A DNA stretch of 64,000 bases from Allolobophora icterica (GCA_963556255.1 OY744604.1:70415390-70479389); one strand, 5' to 3'. Shown: positions 11,667 through 27,310, counted from the first letter of the stretch. Numbers and translations are program-made. The notes: generated from the sequence alone by a model not told the origin.

Positions 11667-13040
11667 TGGCCGTTTCAAGTGAAATAGTAGACGATAATCG
11701 AAAATTATGCTTTTAAAATATCGTTCTGTTATTCATAACTGAATTTTTTTCTCGGACTAGTCGTAATAGCTAATGTCCAAGCATAGCAATAACAGCTACT
11801 GACTAGCACCACAAATTTACGGCTTTTGAAACATTCTTGGCTTACATAGGTCAATAATACTTCCTTATGCAGTAGGCCTGATACAGATAAATACAGAGCC
11901 GTAAGTAAGTTTCTTATATGTGTCTGCCCCGTTCACCAAAAAGTGACTAAATAATTATAATTACTGGGCAGCTTGCACAACAGCTGCCTTTACCGAGTTT
12001 GGTATTCCTACTGTAGCTGAACCCAACCAATTGCCATACGTCTCTTTAAAATATTGGGGGTACCTGGGTCCCATGGCTCCTGTATTTGATGTCCATACTT
12101 TGGTCTAATAAGAGAGCTTACAAATAAACTTACAGGCATTATGTACATTTTTGAATATGATTTTGCGAATAATTCTGATTATTCTGAGTGTTATTGAACT
12201 CAGTGGAATTATAAATAGACGCTTTTGGTCCAGTAAATCTCCCTCGTTTTATATATTCTTTCACTCATTTATTTACTCACTCATTCATTCATTCCTTTCA
12301 TTCATTTACTCATTCAACCACAACATAATTAGACACATTCTACAAAATATTTCTGGAATAAAAAGGGCTGTTCAAGAATGCTCTGAGGTGACCAGGTCGT
12401 GTCCACAGCTTGATATTGCACCATCTTACATGGGGCACTTGTAGTTTCACGTTTAGAATCGCATTGGAAATGAGTGTTCTTAACGTAATGCAATTGAAAT
12501 TATAGAATTTAAGTATTTTTATATTTCTGTCATTGTGTGTTTAGCGATACGAATTACCGAGAGAATAAATACCAGCGTTAACAATATTATGCTTCCTGAT
12601 CAATTCGTCGGAACTATAATTGTTTTCGAGTTCATTGAAGTCACTAATCTGATACACGAAACGTTGCTTTCTAGTAAACCGTTTTCAGACCAGGGTGAAA
12701 TGTTCAGAATAGATTAAATGTTATCGCATTCAGCATTTTTACACCAGTTAGCGAAAGCTACACTAACGAGCGGAGGAGTAGTTTTGACATAGCAATTAAC
12801 ACACGAACCACTGACTATCGCCTACCTTGACTTTGAGTAGGCCTAATTATTAGAAAAGACTTCAAAAGACTACAACACAGTTAGTGTGGTATGTATGACA
12901 AGCACCTCTCGTCATAACGGCACACAGCGCATAAAGGCGACAGTAAACAAACGGTATAACGTAACATAAATGACAATTGGTAAAGTGCAACTTAACGAAA
13001 AAAACTCATCAGCAGCGCTCCCTACCGAAGCAGAGAAGTC

Positions 13041-13376
13041 CGACGATCGATCAAACAATACAGACATCAAGCATTTGTGCAACAAGGAAGGTCACATGCA
13101 GACTAATAACTAGCTCACTTCTGATTTTAAAAGGAAGACTATTCCAGGATACAGAACCAACCACGGAAAAACTTCTATGCGGGGTAGTGGGCAACCTATC
13201 CCAAGGGATGACAAGAATTCCATTGCAGCCGATCGGAGAGACCTGCGACCAGGAAAAGATGAGGCAGAGATACACAAATCTTGTGCATCGGAGACACAAC
13301 TTGCTTTTTCTCTCGGGGTTCTCGGACTGGGAGTGTTTCTAAATAGCTCTCCTTCAAGAAGGGCTTTATAAATGCC
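13041..13376 (-). mobile_element. CR1-like LINE fragment, rearranged
   Basis: On the minus strand, about 13085-13230 reads RSFSVVGSVSWNSLPFKIR, the WNSLP block found at the C-terminus of CR1-like reverse transcriptases (compare 46900 and 40110). A LINE-type tail (GGGAG...CTTCAAGAAGGGCTTTATAAAT) lies at 13328-13372 in the opposite orientation. The copy is therefore inverted or composite and dead. Confidence 0.6.
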
Positions 13377-13863
13377 AGAAAACAATACAACACGATACAC
13401 AAAGATCTGGGATAGGATGGGCAATTCCCACTAGGCAATTTTGCATGAGAGTTAGAATTTCATACTCGATGCATTGAGGTATAGATAATCAGTGCAAAAT
13501 GTTTCCTATGTAGGCGGAGATCTGGCCATATTTTGGGATGCTATCGGTCAGACGAGCAGAAGCATTTTCTACAGACTGAAATTTTGAGGCAACAGAGGAG
13601 CTCAATCGGTGAAAATAGCATTGCCAAAGTCGATTCAAAGACAAAGGCGTGGGTCAGTGCATAGGCAGCTTGTGTGGTAAGCGATCTTCGTACAATGCGA
13701 ATATGACGAAGATGATAATGTCAAAATTGACAAACATTGTTTACATGATTGCAAAGCATTAGCTCTTAATCAGGAATAATGCCAACATCTCGTACCGAAT
13801 TGAAGAATGTGACATCTGGAAATAACGGCGATGAGAAAGAAAATCTATGTTGAAGACCTGGAC

Positions 13864-14041
13864 CAGGGACGTATCTAGCGTTGGGCTTGGGGGGCTCAAG
13901 CCCCCCAAACGAAGTTGAAGCCCCCCAAACAAGTCAGGCCGTTGTATGCTTACGGCTAAAATTCGTATGAACACTGTATAAATGTTGCCATGCTCAAGGC
14001 TTAAGCCCCCCCCCAAAGGAAAAATCCTAGTTACATTGCTG
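13864..14041. mobile_element. 178-bp hAT MITE with 8-bp TSD
   Basis: Bounded by identical 8-bp direct repeats ACCTGGAC (13856-13863 and 14042-14049). Termini are CAGGGACGTATCTAG and, inverted, CAGCAATGTAACTAG. The interior has GGGGGGCTCAAGCCCCCC dyads and no frame. An 8-bp duplication with CAGNG ends is diagnostic of hAT superfamily elements. Confidence 0.85.
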
Positions 14042-14244
14042 ACCTGGACACGACTACCAAGCCAAATAAATTGATTCTTGTCATAAATCAACCGCATACG
14101 GTTGGAAGACATTCAAGCAGCTCCGACTCATGTAAAACCTGATCGAAACTCGATTATGCGAAGAACAAACCTAGTCCAATGTATGGAATATTTATGCTTC
14201 TTAGCGAGTACTGAAGTCATGGTCCTCGATGCCACACAGAACTA

Positions 14245-16358
14245 GTGGCTCCACTGGCGATTATAATTGCCTTTGAACTGGCTGCACATGACTACTATGG
14301 CTTTATACTCGTGCCTTTGCTTGCGTTGGCCCTGCACTCAGGAATCAACTCTATCCATCAACACGTAGTCCTACTTCTTGTCGCGAAACCGCCCTGTCTG
14401 TCTTCTCCCTTTTCTTTCTCAGTTTACTAGGATGCCTTCCGAGTGGAAGGAAAGAATGAAGGACGACGCGATGGGAGAGGAGTTGGAGGACAACGTATCT
14501 CTCCACGTGGAATAAGACCTTCAAATTATTGAAGAACACGGAGTTTGGTTGCGCTGCAATTACTCCAAGGAAGACTTTAAGAATCACAATGTCTTTAATC
14601 TGGTTCTTTACTTAACAAAATCATCAGAACTTGACAGCTAACTTGCAATCGGATTTTCAAAGCTACCATCGACAAATCTTTTCACAGTCAACCGAAAAGC
14701 ATTAGGCCTATCTCTCTCAGTTCAACAGAAAGGTTTCACCGATGTGAAAGTTCCAGCACTCAACAACTCAAACACTACTATGGCTATCACACTCAGCAGA
14801 GCATTTATACGGCATCTAAAACTATAACTCTGTAAAAGAAACAGTTCGAATCTACCGACATCTGAACATATCGTAGATTCAAACAAGTCCTCGTCAATCG
14901 TCAATCGAAAAAACAGCGATTTCGCCTCCGAAAGCAATAATAAAGTTCTATCTTCACTGCGGCCCTTATCTTTTCAGTTCATGTGACGACCGTAGTTCTA
15001 GTATTCATCCACCAGTGCTTTTCTCCAGTGTTTTTCAGATCTTTTTTTCCTTAGGGCTGTTCCCCCTATATTATATCCTCAAAACCCCGGGTGGTTTCGA
15101 AATTGATAAACTTAGACGGCCCACAACCTCAGTGGTTTCGCACTTAATGAACTTACGAGGTCCGAAACCTTAGTGATTTCGCACTCAATAACCTTAGGCG
15201 GCCCGAAACCTCAGTGGTTTCACACTCATTAAACTTTGGTGGTTTCGCACGCAATTAACTTAGACGGCCTGAAACCTCAGTGGTTTCGCACTCAGTAACC
15301 TTAGGCGGCCCGAAACCTCCGTGGTTTCGAACTTAGTGAACTTAGGCATAAACCGCAGGAGTTTTACACCGAATGAACTCACTTTAGCATCAGTTAGCAT
15401 CAGTTAGGTTAGCGCAGACAGTTCCTCAAACCAGTTTCTCGAGAAGCGACCAAATGCGCTTTTCTGATTACATTTAGAATTAGCCTACATATCTTAAATT
15501 TACATTTGAATATCTGTCTATAATTATGTATACACATAGGACTAAATGTTACAGAAATGGCCATAGTTGATTTGGATATCTAAATCCCGTGTAGTTTCAT
15601 GACAGCTCCGCTCGTCAATACGGCATCCGAGATTGTAAAGTACTACTTGAGTTAGGTTAACGAATCCTTTGAACTACCGGTATTGACTTCCCATCTGAAA
15701 TCAATCGACCCCGCAACGCAAGGAACTCTTAGTAGAGTTTTATGACAAATCAAACCCGTTGACACATGTGCGTTGGAAGCCTTGATACTCGAAAAGAATG
15801 CACGTGTGAGTTTAAGTAGGTGCACATCTGATGTGGCAACGTAGCCTTGTTTCTTAAGAAACACAGCACAAGATCGCTTATGTTCTGATCCCTACGGTTG
15901 AGTGATATGTTGACCCGTTGGATGAGCTAAATCACAGTAGCAGTATTTCCGTAGCTTGACATTTATCTTGATTCTCTTTGCACGACACGATCTCTGCTCT
16001 ACTAATGACGACCTGTTTACGTGCACCATATTATCGGTGCAACACTTGCAGATCAGAAGATACAGGTGCAAATATTTTCGCAGCTTCGATGCCATTCATA
16101 GGTCAAACTATTGACGACGAACTTATTCCAAGATAGACAAGATGCTCTGTTACCAAAATGTATTCAAAGCAATGATTCACATCAGTTTACGAATTATTAG
16201 GGTACGGTGCAATGTGGCAAACACCTGTATTTTGCCAAATGCATCCTAATAGTGCTCAAAAGTTGCCAGGTTGTTAGTGCACACAGGATGCAAATATTTA
16301 CAATTTTGCTTGAGTCCTCGGCCCTCAACCGACCGCACAATTTAAAAATTGCTGACAA
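14245..16358. repeat. Large dispersed repeat, copy B
   Basis: Shares with copy A the CTGGCTGCACATGACT block (14278), the GCCATAGTTGATTTGGAT block (15560), the GTAGGTGCACATCTGATGT block (15816), TTTCCGTAGCTTGAC (15945) and ACCGCACAATTTAAAAATT (16331). It resumes at 18251-18330 after an intervening hAT insertion. It carries a 41-bp minisatellite at 15085-15350. Non-coding. Confidence 0.6.
15085..15350. repeat. ~41-bp minisatellite (array 1)
   Basis: About six diverged units of the type CCGAAACCTCAGTGGTTTCG + CACTCAATAACCTTAGGCGG. It is homologous to the array at 25037-25335. Confidence 0.8.
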
Positions 16359-16605
16359 CATAAAAGCAGTGATGGGCAATAGTTCACTAAAAAGTTGCTA
16401 ACTTTTAGTTTAACTAAAAAATTTTAGTTAAGGAAGAAGTTTAACTAAAAAAATAGTTTAGTTAAAACCATAGTTTAACTAAAAATTTTATTTGCTAACT
16501 AAAAAGTTTAAATAAAAAAATCAGCAATATGCAACTATTTTTCCACAGTGAACATTGAACACTGTCAGCAAAAAACATTTTAACACTGCATGGTTTTAGC
16601 ATTAA

Positions 16606-17913
<1,308 letters not shown>

Positions 17914-18330
17914 TTAACAGCCTGTGTTTTCAAATTCATGTAAATACTACTTACAGTACACAACTACACATGTAACTGCATGCCAGAACAGTAGACCTAC
18001 ACATTGCATAGTTTGAAGGTGAAATTGTCATCGACGCTTTGCGTTATTACAGTTCACTTAACGTCTTTTATTGTGAACATGTTTGTCGTAAAAAGTTGGA
18101 AAAAAGTTGGAAAAAGTTTAACTACTTTTTTTAGTTTAGTTAACTAATTTCCAAAATCAGTTGCCACTTTAGTTAAACTACTTTTTTTAGTTGGAAAATA
18201 GTTTTAGTTTAACTAAAAAAAATAGTTTAGTGCCCATTACTGCATAAAAGTAGTTTATTAAGTACACAATTTGATGTCATTTCTTCGACTCAGTAACGTC
18301 TGGGTGTTGCATAGTTTTAGATGCTTAGTT

Positions 18331-19784
<1,454 letters not shown>

Positions 19785-19880
19785 TAATTCGTAATCGTAA
19801 TCGTAATCTCCAAACTTCTAAAGCGCCACTCGAAGGCCAAGCGCAGGGCACCAGCCTATTCACGAGCGCTACGTCAGATC
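19785..19880 (-). mobile_element. Retroposon 3' tail, ATTACG-type
   Basis: AATTCGTAATCGTAATCG, then AGCGCCACTCGAAGG and CCTATTCACGAGCGC. The same family occurs at 39640-39722 in the opposite orientation (GATTATGATTACGATTACGA) and, decayed, at 25866-25930. Interpreted as the truncated 3' end of a LINE or SINE with an ATTACG-type tail. Confidence 0.5.
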
Positions 19881-19883
19881 AGA

Positions 19884-20170
19884 GGGGGTTTCCAGAGAGT
19901 AGTCCAAAAGAGGTCCAAGTCCGATTTCCAGGAGGCCAAACCAAATCAAAGGGGGTCTCCAGAGAGTAGTCTAAAAGAGGTCCAGGTCCGATTTCCAGGG
20001 TACCAGATGAGGGGGTTTCCAGAGAGTGGTCCAAGAGAGGTCCAAGTCCGATTTCCAGGAGGCCAAACCAAATCAAAGGGGGTTTCCAGAGAGTAGCCCA
20101 AAAGAGGTCCAAGTCCGATTTCCAGGAGCCCAAACCAAATCAAAGGGGATTTTCCAGAGAGTAGTCCGAA
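19884..20170. repeat. 67-bp minisatellite, ~4.3 units
   Basis: Unit starts (GGGGGTTTCCAGAGAGTAGT) at 19884, 19951, 20011, 20078 and 20145. Spacing is 67 bp except for one 60-bp unit. It lies about 280 bp downstream of the R2 exon, where its intron would be. The open frame across it on the minus strand is a repeat artefact. Confidence 0.93.
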
Positions 20171-20452
20171 AATATAATTAGGCTAAACTAATTTAAGTAG
20201 AATTAAAATACATTTAATTTTAATCTAAATATAATGTAGAATGCCTGAAAGGATTTCGTTTGAAACTGCTCTCATAGTGGTACTGGGTCTCTTCTCATAG
20301 TGGAAAATATCTAACTACTCACGTGCTCTAAAACAATGTGTCCTAACCATTAGGGCTGAAGTAATTTACTAGATCAATAGGAACATGGAGTGATTTACTT
20401 TGTCTTCCTTTACACTATATTGATAGACTGATCTGTATTTTGAGACACGTAC

Positions 20453-21053
20453 CTGGAACTACACGCTTTTGTGTGACCTGCAGAATTCGTGAATAGCAGA
20501 ACACGAAGACCACCAGCGGCACAATGAAGCTTATCAGAATTCTATAGACAGCGTAAGCGATGGCATTAATAGAGTCCGGCAACTTTGCGAAGTTCGCGCA
20601 GTGGCCATTTGAGACATCGTTGCTCGTCACAGCTACGACTGCGGTTAATACCAAGTCAAAATTTACCCACGATAACATAATCGCCACAAAGCACATCCAC
20701 GGACGAAAGTGTCTCTTGTGGAATACTGCATGAACAATTTTCACGTATCTTTCCAGAGTCAAGATGACAAGATTGGCTGTGGAGCAACCCAGGAAGTACC
20801 ACAGCATCCCCTCGCTGGTTAAAGTTTTACAGAGTGCTCTCCCTATAGGAATGCTGTAATCGATGTCCAGTATTTTCATGACGTAACTGACTGCGAGTAA
20901 GAAACAACAGAGAAAATCCAGAGTCATCTGATTGAAAACGATGGCCATCTCATACTTTCGAGCCTTCGACTGTGCAAGAATTAGAAGCATTAGAAGGTTT
21001 GCGATTCCGCCAATGATTCCGATCACGACAACTGACGCCTCGAAAGCAACCAT
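20453..21053 (-). CDS. R2 class A GPCR, orphan exon 1 (TM1-TM5)
   Basis: 200 codons plus one base, the same length as all sister exons, with an intact donor CCAG|GTACGTGTC. Starts at ATG 21053 (MVAFEAS); a longer frame upstream has only GTG. All class A landmarks are present: GGIAN in TM1, LDF in TM2, ERY, Trp in TM4, the loop-2 Cys, and FIVPL in TM5 with CYSRIL. The loop-2 sequon of R1, R4 and R5 is lost (NAI). Residues 48-200 are nearly identical to R4, while residues 1-46 are closer to R3, which looks like a conversion patch. No exon 2 exists between here and R1 exon 1. Either the gene has lost it (non-functional) or this is an alternative first exon using the R1 exon 2 at 7992. Confidence 0.85.
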
Positions 21054-21330
21054 TTCAACCACTTAATCAGTTTATTTGTATTTGAGCAGAATATTAATCA
21101 AATCACAATATCGCAAATACCGAACCTCGGCTGCAGATTTCACGAATACGAGGGTTGATTGAAGAAAATGTGCAAGTTTCAAATTTGCAGTACGAGTTCC
21201 ACCTTGCAGAATATAATAATGATAACCGTACTATGTTATAAAGATACCGATATTAGTGTTTGAGGCGCATCCGTTCAATTCTTCTGTCAATGAAGGCGCA
21301 TGCACGCTTTGTTTCAGACAGCAACATGGC
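21054..21330 (-). promoter_or_regulatory. R2 upstream region, conserved in the cluster
   Basis: A TATA-like box (plus-strand ATATAATAAT, 21211-21220) lies about 160 bp before the ATG. A 13-bp word (TTCAGACAGCAAC on the plus strand, 21313-21325) is shared with the R4 (54819-54831) and R5 (62055-62067) upstream regions at similar distances of 239-272 bp. The GGCGCATGCAC block precedes it. Retention of the promoter suggests R2 has not been dead for long. Confidence 0.45.
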
Positions 21331-21739
21331 TTCATACTTGATGCATTGGCCTCCGTTTAACTTCCGTGTTTATTAGGGCTTCTTTGCGCTTGAAGGTTAT
21401 TGTATATGACGTAGACATAGTTTTGGCTAGGCATTATATATATATCTTTGGAAGATAAAATAAGTTGCATGCGTTTGTGTCACAATGCCTTAAATCCAGT
21501 GAAAAAGTGTCTACGTCAGAAACTCTGAGACAGAGCGACGCCGAGAGAGCGAAAAATTGTCGAGGGTCATCGGAAATGCAACAGCTATGCAAGTGAGCCA
21601 ATCGTCAGTGAAATAGGAGAGTAGGCCCTAATTCATTGCAAACGTATGTCTGTTTTCTGCAACGAAACAGTTAGTACTGTATTTAATAATATAAATAGCT
21701 ATATTCGTCACAGGTATACGCCTAGTATTAGACGTGGCC

Positions 21740-21935
21740 ATATGTTGAGCAGAACTCTTCACCATGTTGTTGAAATGCACTGCCTATATAAATAGGAAAT
21801 CGTTAATGCACGAAGAATGGCTATACTTTCTTCCACGCAACCATGACTTCTTCCTGTCGTGTGATCAAAGCGCATGAGAGTGGAAGAAGAATGCCAAATG
21901 CAGATAAAAAACAAGTCATGATTATTTTTTTAAAG
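21740..21935 (-). pseudogene. GPCR exon-2 relic upstream of R2
   Basis: Plus-strand TTGAGCAGAACTCTTCACCATGTTGTTGAAATGCACTGCC matches, in pieces, the start of exon 2 in the live genes (MMKSAAQQ region and acceptor). The following 150 bp (CATGACTTCTTCC, GTGATCAAAGCGCA) matches the adjoining R1 intron at 8050-8100. Only about 45 bp of exon remain. It sits where the dead exon-2 copies sit relative to R4 and R5. Confidence 0.75.
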
Positions 21936-22364
21936 TAAAGACTTACTAACAAGGTATCAAACGAGAAGGATAGGTGCTACAAAAACCCACAGCGTCTCCC
22001 TTGACTCTCGCGTCAAAATGCATACGTAATGAAGTTCAAACAGGTAAACCAGCAGGTGTGTTTATAACTTCAGAAATAGCCCAACATGTCGTCAAAATAC
22101 ATAGCTAATGAAGGTCATACAGGTGAAAAGGCAGTTATGCTTATAGCTCCAGAAATAGACCAGCAGGCCGTAAGTAAAACTATCAAAATGAGAAGAAAAC
22201 GGGAAAAAACCGAGCCACGGGCAACCAAAGTATACCTGACTGCTAGCGACAGAATTAATCGCAGGCGCAACTCCGAAAGTGCAGAAACACGCGAGAAAGC
22301 TTTAAAATCAAGTGAATCGCCACGGACGAAACTATAAACACTGTCACATGGACGAGGCCATTTC
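21936..22364. other. Non-coding stretch
   Basis: An 83-codon plus-strand frame at 22086-22337 is basic and Ser-rich, with no family resemblance. I do not call it a gene. Confidence 0.4.
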
Positions 22365-23360
<996 letters not shown>

Positions 23361-23460
23361 AACTTTTTATCGCGAGCAGAGTCACACACAAATGCGAATC
23401 TGAGGCGCGGTTATTCAGTCGCCAGATGGAGAGAGGTAAGAAGACCAAAGAGAAATTGTG

Positions 23461-23840
23461 AGTTTTGAAGCGTTTCTAAAAGAATAGACATGGAGCATCG
23501 AAGAGACAGCAGTTGGAGGAAGCGATAACTCATGAGAACTCACGAGAACTCATGACATTGCTACATCGAGGCTCAACCAACAGACCCACATCCGAAGATT
23601 TCAGACTGCGGGTAGGGACGTACGGAGAAAATAGTGGTTGAAAGTAGGTGAGGGTGCTCCTTGTAAGGATTGTATATGTCAGACAGGCCAGTTTGAATCT
23701 TACTCTGAATGCAACAGGCAGTCAATGCAGCTGACCGAACAGAGTAAAGGAGTGTTTACAAATACAGACAAGTAACACCACGATGATATTGCTATCGCGG
23801 GTTCAACTTTCCACAAGTCTCCAAATCTTGCATTGAAGAA
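23461..23840. repeat. Dispersed repeat shared with 42.96-44.18 kb
   Basis: GTGCTACATCGAGG-like sequence, the GGGACGTACG block, GTAGGTGAGGG and CACGATGATATTGCTATCGCGGGTT recur in order at 43420-43520 and 44085-44160. Non-coding. Confidence 0.6.
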
Positions 23841-24007
23841 TTTCTGTCCTTATTCCACTTTCGGTTTCTTTGGCATCGTGGCGTGTTGTATACGCTTATT
23901 CAAATTACTAGGATACAAAGTTTGAGATAAGACAATGCACCAAGTGATACTAGCTTTCCTGAACATGGCGATGGAATACAGTACTTATAATATTTTAACC
24001 TAAGTGT

Positions 24008-24049
24008 GGACCGAAGTTTAAAGTCCGTACTGCATACAGAACTGGTGCC
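24008..24049. repeat. 42-bp inverted copy of 23056-23097
   Basis: GGACCGAAGTTTAAAGTCCG continuing to ACTGGTGCC is the exact reverse complement of 23056-23097, next to the ATT-tailed unit. It is probably the other end, or an opposite-orientation copy, of that retroposon. Confidence 0.8.
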
Positions 24050-24129
24050 GCCGACTGGCGATTATAAATTTTTAACCGCTAAGTCTTTCGGCAGAGTGGG
24101 GTCCATATTCTAATTTCTTCCATCTACGA

Positions 24130-24721
24130 CAGAGGTTCTCAAACGGTGGTACGTGTACCCCAAGGGTACAGAATTTACGTAGTGTGGTGATGAAAATGAA
24201 CCGAAACCTCAATGTGTCATCTGCAGTGAAAAACTGTCAAATGATTCAATGAAACCTTCCCTACTTCAGTGACATATCAATACAAAACATCCACTTCTTC
24301 AATTGAATTTTTTAAACGAAGAAGAATGGAAATGCTACAAAGTACGAACAGTTTCAAGTCGTTTACTGCAGCTAGCTCACGAGCATTAGAATCAAGCTTT
24401 ATAATTTGTGATTCCCTTCAGCACGTCATATATCTGTGCGAAACTGGTTTTTCGGCAATAGGCCTACTTGCAATCAAAAACAAATACAGAACAATGCTTG
24501 AACTCGAACCAGATTTGCGTTTGAAATTGACAAATATTAAACCAGATATTGTAAATCTGTGCTCGTCGAAACAGGCCCACGGCTCACATTAACACTTTGT
24601 AATAGTGCTTTAATTTTACCTTTTATTGATATGATTTCATTCTTAAAATTATATTTTAATTTATCTACCTATGCGATTTTTTACGTGGGGGTACAATAAA
24701 AATAAAGTTTCAGAACCCCTG
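24130..24721 (+). mobile_element. ZBED/SCAND3-like hAT, internally deleted
   Basis: Flanked by an 8-bp TSD, ATCTACGA (24122-24129 and 24722-24729). Termini are CAGAGGTTCTCAAACG and, inverted, CAGGGGTTCTGAAAC. It retains the N-terminal BED-like finger (CVICSEKLSNDSMKPSLLQ, then a stop, then HINTKH) and, after a deletion, the C-terminal block CETGFSAIGLLAIKNKYR...DLRLKLTNIKPDI. Both are known from the ZBED5/SCAND3-type hAT transposases. It is dead because of the internal deletion and stop. Confidence 0.9.
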
Positions 24722-25036
24722 ATCTACGAGAACTACTACATGGTAAGGCAACCGTGTGTGCGGACTTCCTCGGTTGCCTTCGTCCGACATCCTCTATGCA
24801 ACACGATCAGAAACTCCGAGCATATTTCTAGGTTGAACTCTGCATATTTGGAGGAGCATACCACTTTTGACTTGTTACTTATTTGAGCATTGTTTGAGCA
24901 TATCGATGAACCCTTCGTTGTTATTGAACTAAAGCATCATTTATGTTTTCGAGGAGAACGCCTCCGAGGCTCCGACCCTTACTGCTATCAATGCTCGTCT
25001 TCCCAATTATCCTGTGTAAAATCTTCCCCCTATATA

Positions 25037-25335
25037 TACTCCTCAAACCCCGGGTGGTTTCGAACTCATTGACCCTAGTGGTTTTACCCTCAATGACCTT
25101 AGGAGGTCCAAAACCCCTTCGGTTTTACACTCAATGACCTTAGGAGGTCCAAAACCCCTGTGGTTTTACACTCAATGACCTTAGGAGGTCCAAAAACCCG
25201 GTGGTTTAACACTTGATAAACTTAGGTGGTTTCGCACCCAATAACCTTAAGAGGGCTGAAACCCGAGTGGTTTCGCACGTAATGACCTTCGGAGGGCTGA
25301 AACCCTAGGTGTTTTGAACGGAGTGAACTTAGGCT
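25037..25335. repeat. ~41-bp minisatellite (array 2)
   Basis: Units of the form AGGAGGTCCAAAACCCCTGT + GGTTTTACACTCAATGACCTT, the best-matched three between about 25095 and 25215. Related to array 1 at 15085-15350, including the flank CCCCGGGTGGTTTCGAA. Confidence 0.85.
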
Positions 25336-26000
25336 AAAACCGTACAAGCTTACACTAAATGAACTCGTATAACATTAATGCAAACTTAATTAGGCTATAC
25401 TAAACGATGCAATGAAAGGAAACCCAATTTCCTTATAAAATTTAAAGTACATGCGACTATAAGGCTGAAAAGAGATTACGATAAACGAGAGTAAGCTATG
25501 ATTATTTTGTCTTGTAACGTAGTAGTCAACTGGCAGGCACTTATACGCAAGCAGGTTTAAAGTATGCATAGGCCTACGCCTAAAATTACATATGGTTACA
25601 TTATCTGGTCATGAGTAAACATTTTATATATAGTTCATATTTCGAAATACAATTTAAATTACAATTAAGACTCACTTATATATTGAGCAGTTTCAATCAG
25701 TAAATCAATTAATCGGAATTTATATAGCGACCTTTCAAGATCTCTACTCAGAGGCTCATAAAACGTTGTTTGTTAGAAGCATTGTCAAATCTTGTTCGAA
25801 AACAGATCAGCTTGCTCTCCTCTTATAAATAACAAATATTAAATATCTAAATACTTTACACAATCGGAAACCAATTGTAATCGCAAAGCTAAGCGCAGGA
25901 CGCCAGATTATTCATAAGCGCTGCGTCCTGTCAGAAGGGTTGTCCATTTATGGTTCAGGCAAGATCTGGTTACCAAAGAGGTCTTAGACAGAAGGCAGAG
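25336..26000. repeat. Dispersed repeat shared with 44.24-44.42 kb
   Basis: AAGGCTGAAAAGAGATTACGATA, in pieces, TTGTCTTGTAACG and CGCAAGCAGGTTTAAAGTATG recur at 44258-44372. A minus-strand LINE/SINE tail (TTTATATAGCGACC...CTCAGAGGCTC) lies at 25720-25760, and a decayed ATTACG-type tail at 25866-25930. Confidence 0.55.
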
Positions 26001-26700
26001 GGGGTCACTTAGGCGGGTTTGTCAAGGACGAGAACCCTTGGAAGGCAGCGGATAGGGCGGTTTAGAGTATGAATTCTTTGCGAGGTGAGACTTCAATTTC
26101 GAGTGGAAAACATAAGGAGTGATAAACAGTAGAACTAAAGCAGATAAATGTATTTGTATTATATTATAATGTAATTTGAACAACTTACAAAATGTACAAA
26201 TGAACGTGTTTATATACGGTACTGCTAAAGTTGCATCAAATGAATTCAATTAAACATTAATAAATACGCAGGTATCACAAGCAAATCAACGACTAACTGA
26301 TCAATATATCCACTGAATATATAATAAGCTCGTATATTTAGTTTGACATCTATGACCTTGCATTGCATTTTGTTATCGCAAACAGGTTTTTTTTCTCAGT
26401 AGGTCGCTTTCTTAGCATTATCCAAAATTCGATAATTTATAAACTTAAAATATTCATAGGTAAATTCCTAGCATTGATCTTTTTCCATATCAATCCTACA
26501 CATGTAAAAATGTTAATTTTGATGCTGTTAAAGACAATGACAAAACTTGCCGTTCAATGGTCATATATTGCCTTTACACTAAACGACTTGTCCTATGTAA
26601 GCGACCCTACTTAGACTACGTATACGATATACAATAAGACATTTTTTTAGTGCAACAATAATAGCTCTACGAAACACAATTCGCACATGTTGACTCATGC
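26001..26700 (-). other. Downstream flank of R3
   Basis: AT-rich, with no second gene. TGACTCATGCTTAGC at the R3 stop resembles the stop-proximal sequence of R1 and R5 (TTGACTCATGCC). Confidence 0.5.
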
Positions 26701-27068
26701 TTAGCTTGTCATTTGCATGGCCGTTGAGTTTCCGATCACGTTGATGACGCTCGTGACATTTTCCCTGTTATTCCTACGCAGTCGTTTGCAGAGTTTTTCG
26801 TGTAGAAACTTCTTTACTGGATCCAAGTTACCGGCGTAGATGAATGGATTGAGACATACGTTCAGAAAGGCGAGGAATACACTGATGCTACGGACATTTG
26901 TATAAAGAACGTCTAAGACTCCCAGATTATAGAGAAGGAAGTAGAAACTATTTAGAGACCAACAGAGAATATAGCAAACTGAGATGATGAGGAATGTTTT
27001 GATGACGTTCATCTGGGTTTTCATGGCGTTCTGTTGAGCAGCGCTCTTCATCATGTTGTTGAAGTTTA
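26701..27068 (-). CDS. R3 class A GPCR, exon 2 (TM6-TM7 and C-tail)
   Basis: Second exon of R3 (join 32775-33375 and 26701-27068; 322 residues; intron 5706 bp). The acceptor TGTGCAG joins G|TA (Val201). It keeps AAQQNAMKTQMNVIKTF, TM6 with CYILCWSLN (no Pro6.50), TM7 CLNPFIY, helix 8 NLDPVKKFLHEKLC and a basic tail (KRLRRNNREN). The stop TAA at 26701-26703 lies two codons earlier than in R1 or R4. TM6 to loop 3 (SFYFLLYNLGVLDVLYTNVR) is the most diverged of the four intact exon-2 copies, consistent with R3 being the oldest branch. Confidence 0.92.
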
Positions 27069-27224
27069 CTGCACATAGAAACAGAAAATCGTTCAAGACC
27101 GTTTTTTAGTAATTCATCCCACTTTCTGACAATTTTCTGACACTGACGACCTTTTTTCTAGGAATTCATCTCTCAAAAACTTTCATATATCTTATTCTGT
27201 AATTTTGTTCTTATATTACTCGTT

Positions 27225-27262
<38 letters not shown>

Positions 27263-27310
27263 TATCCTTTATTAATCCAACTGCTAACCGCATTTTGGTT
27301 TACACATGTA
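27225..27310 (-). mobile_element. Retroposon 3' end with CTTA tail
   Basis: Read on the minus strand: GGATTAATAAAGGATATACT followed by (TTAC)n. An AATAAA signal plus a tetranucleotide tail is typical of a 5'-truncated LINE. Located in the R3 intron just upstream of exon 2. Confidence 0.6.

Larger units (their letters stand above)
10331..13040. other. Intergenic stretch without recognised gene
   Basis: Contains a CT-rich microsatellite (10841-10947), a short hAT end (11618-11666), an ATTC-rich run at about 12260-12315, and at 12895-12945 a piece of the large dispersed repeat (GTCATAACGGCACACAGCGC). No receptor exon 2 for R2 is found here on either strand. Confidence 0.5.

Noticed and set aside
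19879..20143. 84-codon Trp/Leu-rich minus-strand frame with internal repeats
   Set aside because: It is a frame through the 67-bp minisatellite. There is no start context, and it lies in a presumed intron.
20415..21062. R2 start at 21062 and end at 20415
   Set aside because: The 21062 codon is GTG; the first ATG is at 21053. Codons beyond 20453 lie past the conserved donor and are intronic.
22086..22337. 83-codon basic plus-strand frame as a gene
   Set aside because: No motif, no signal, no splice context and no paralogue in the duplicated units.
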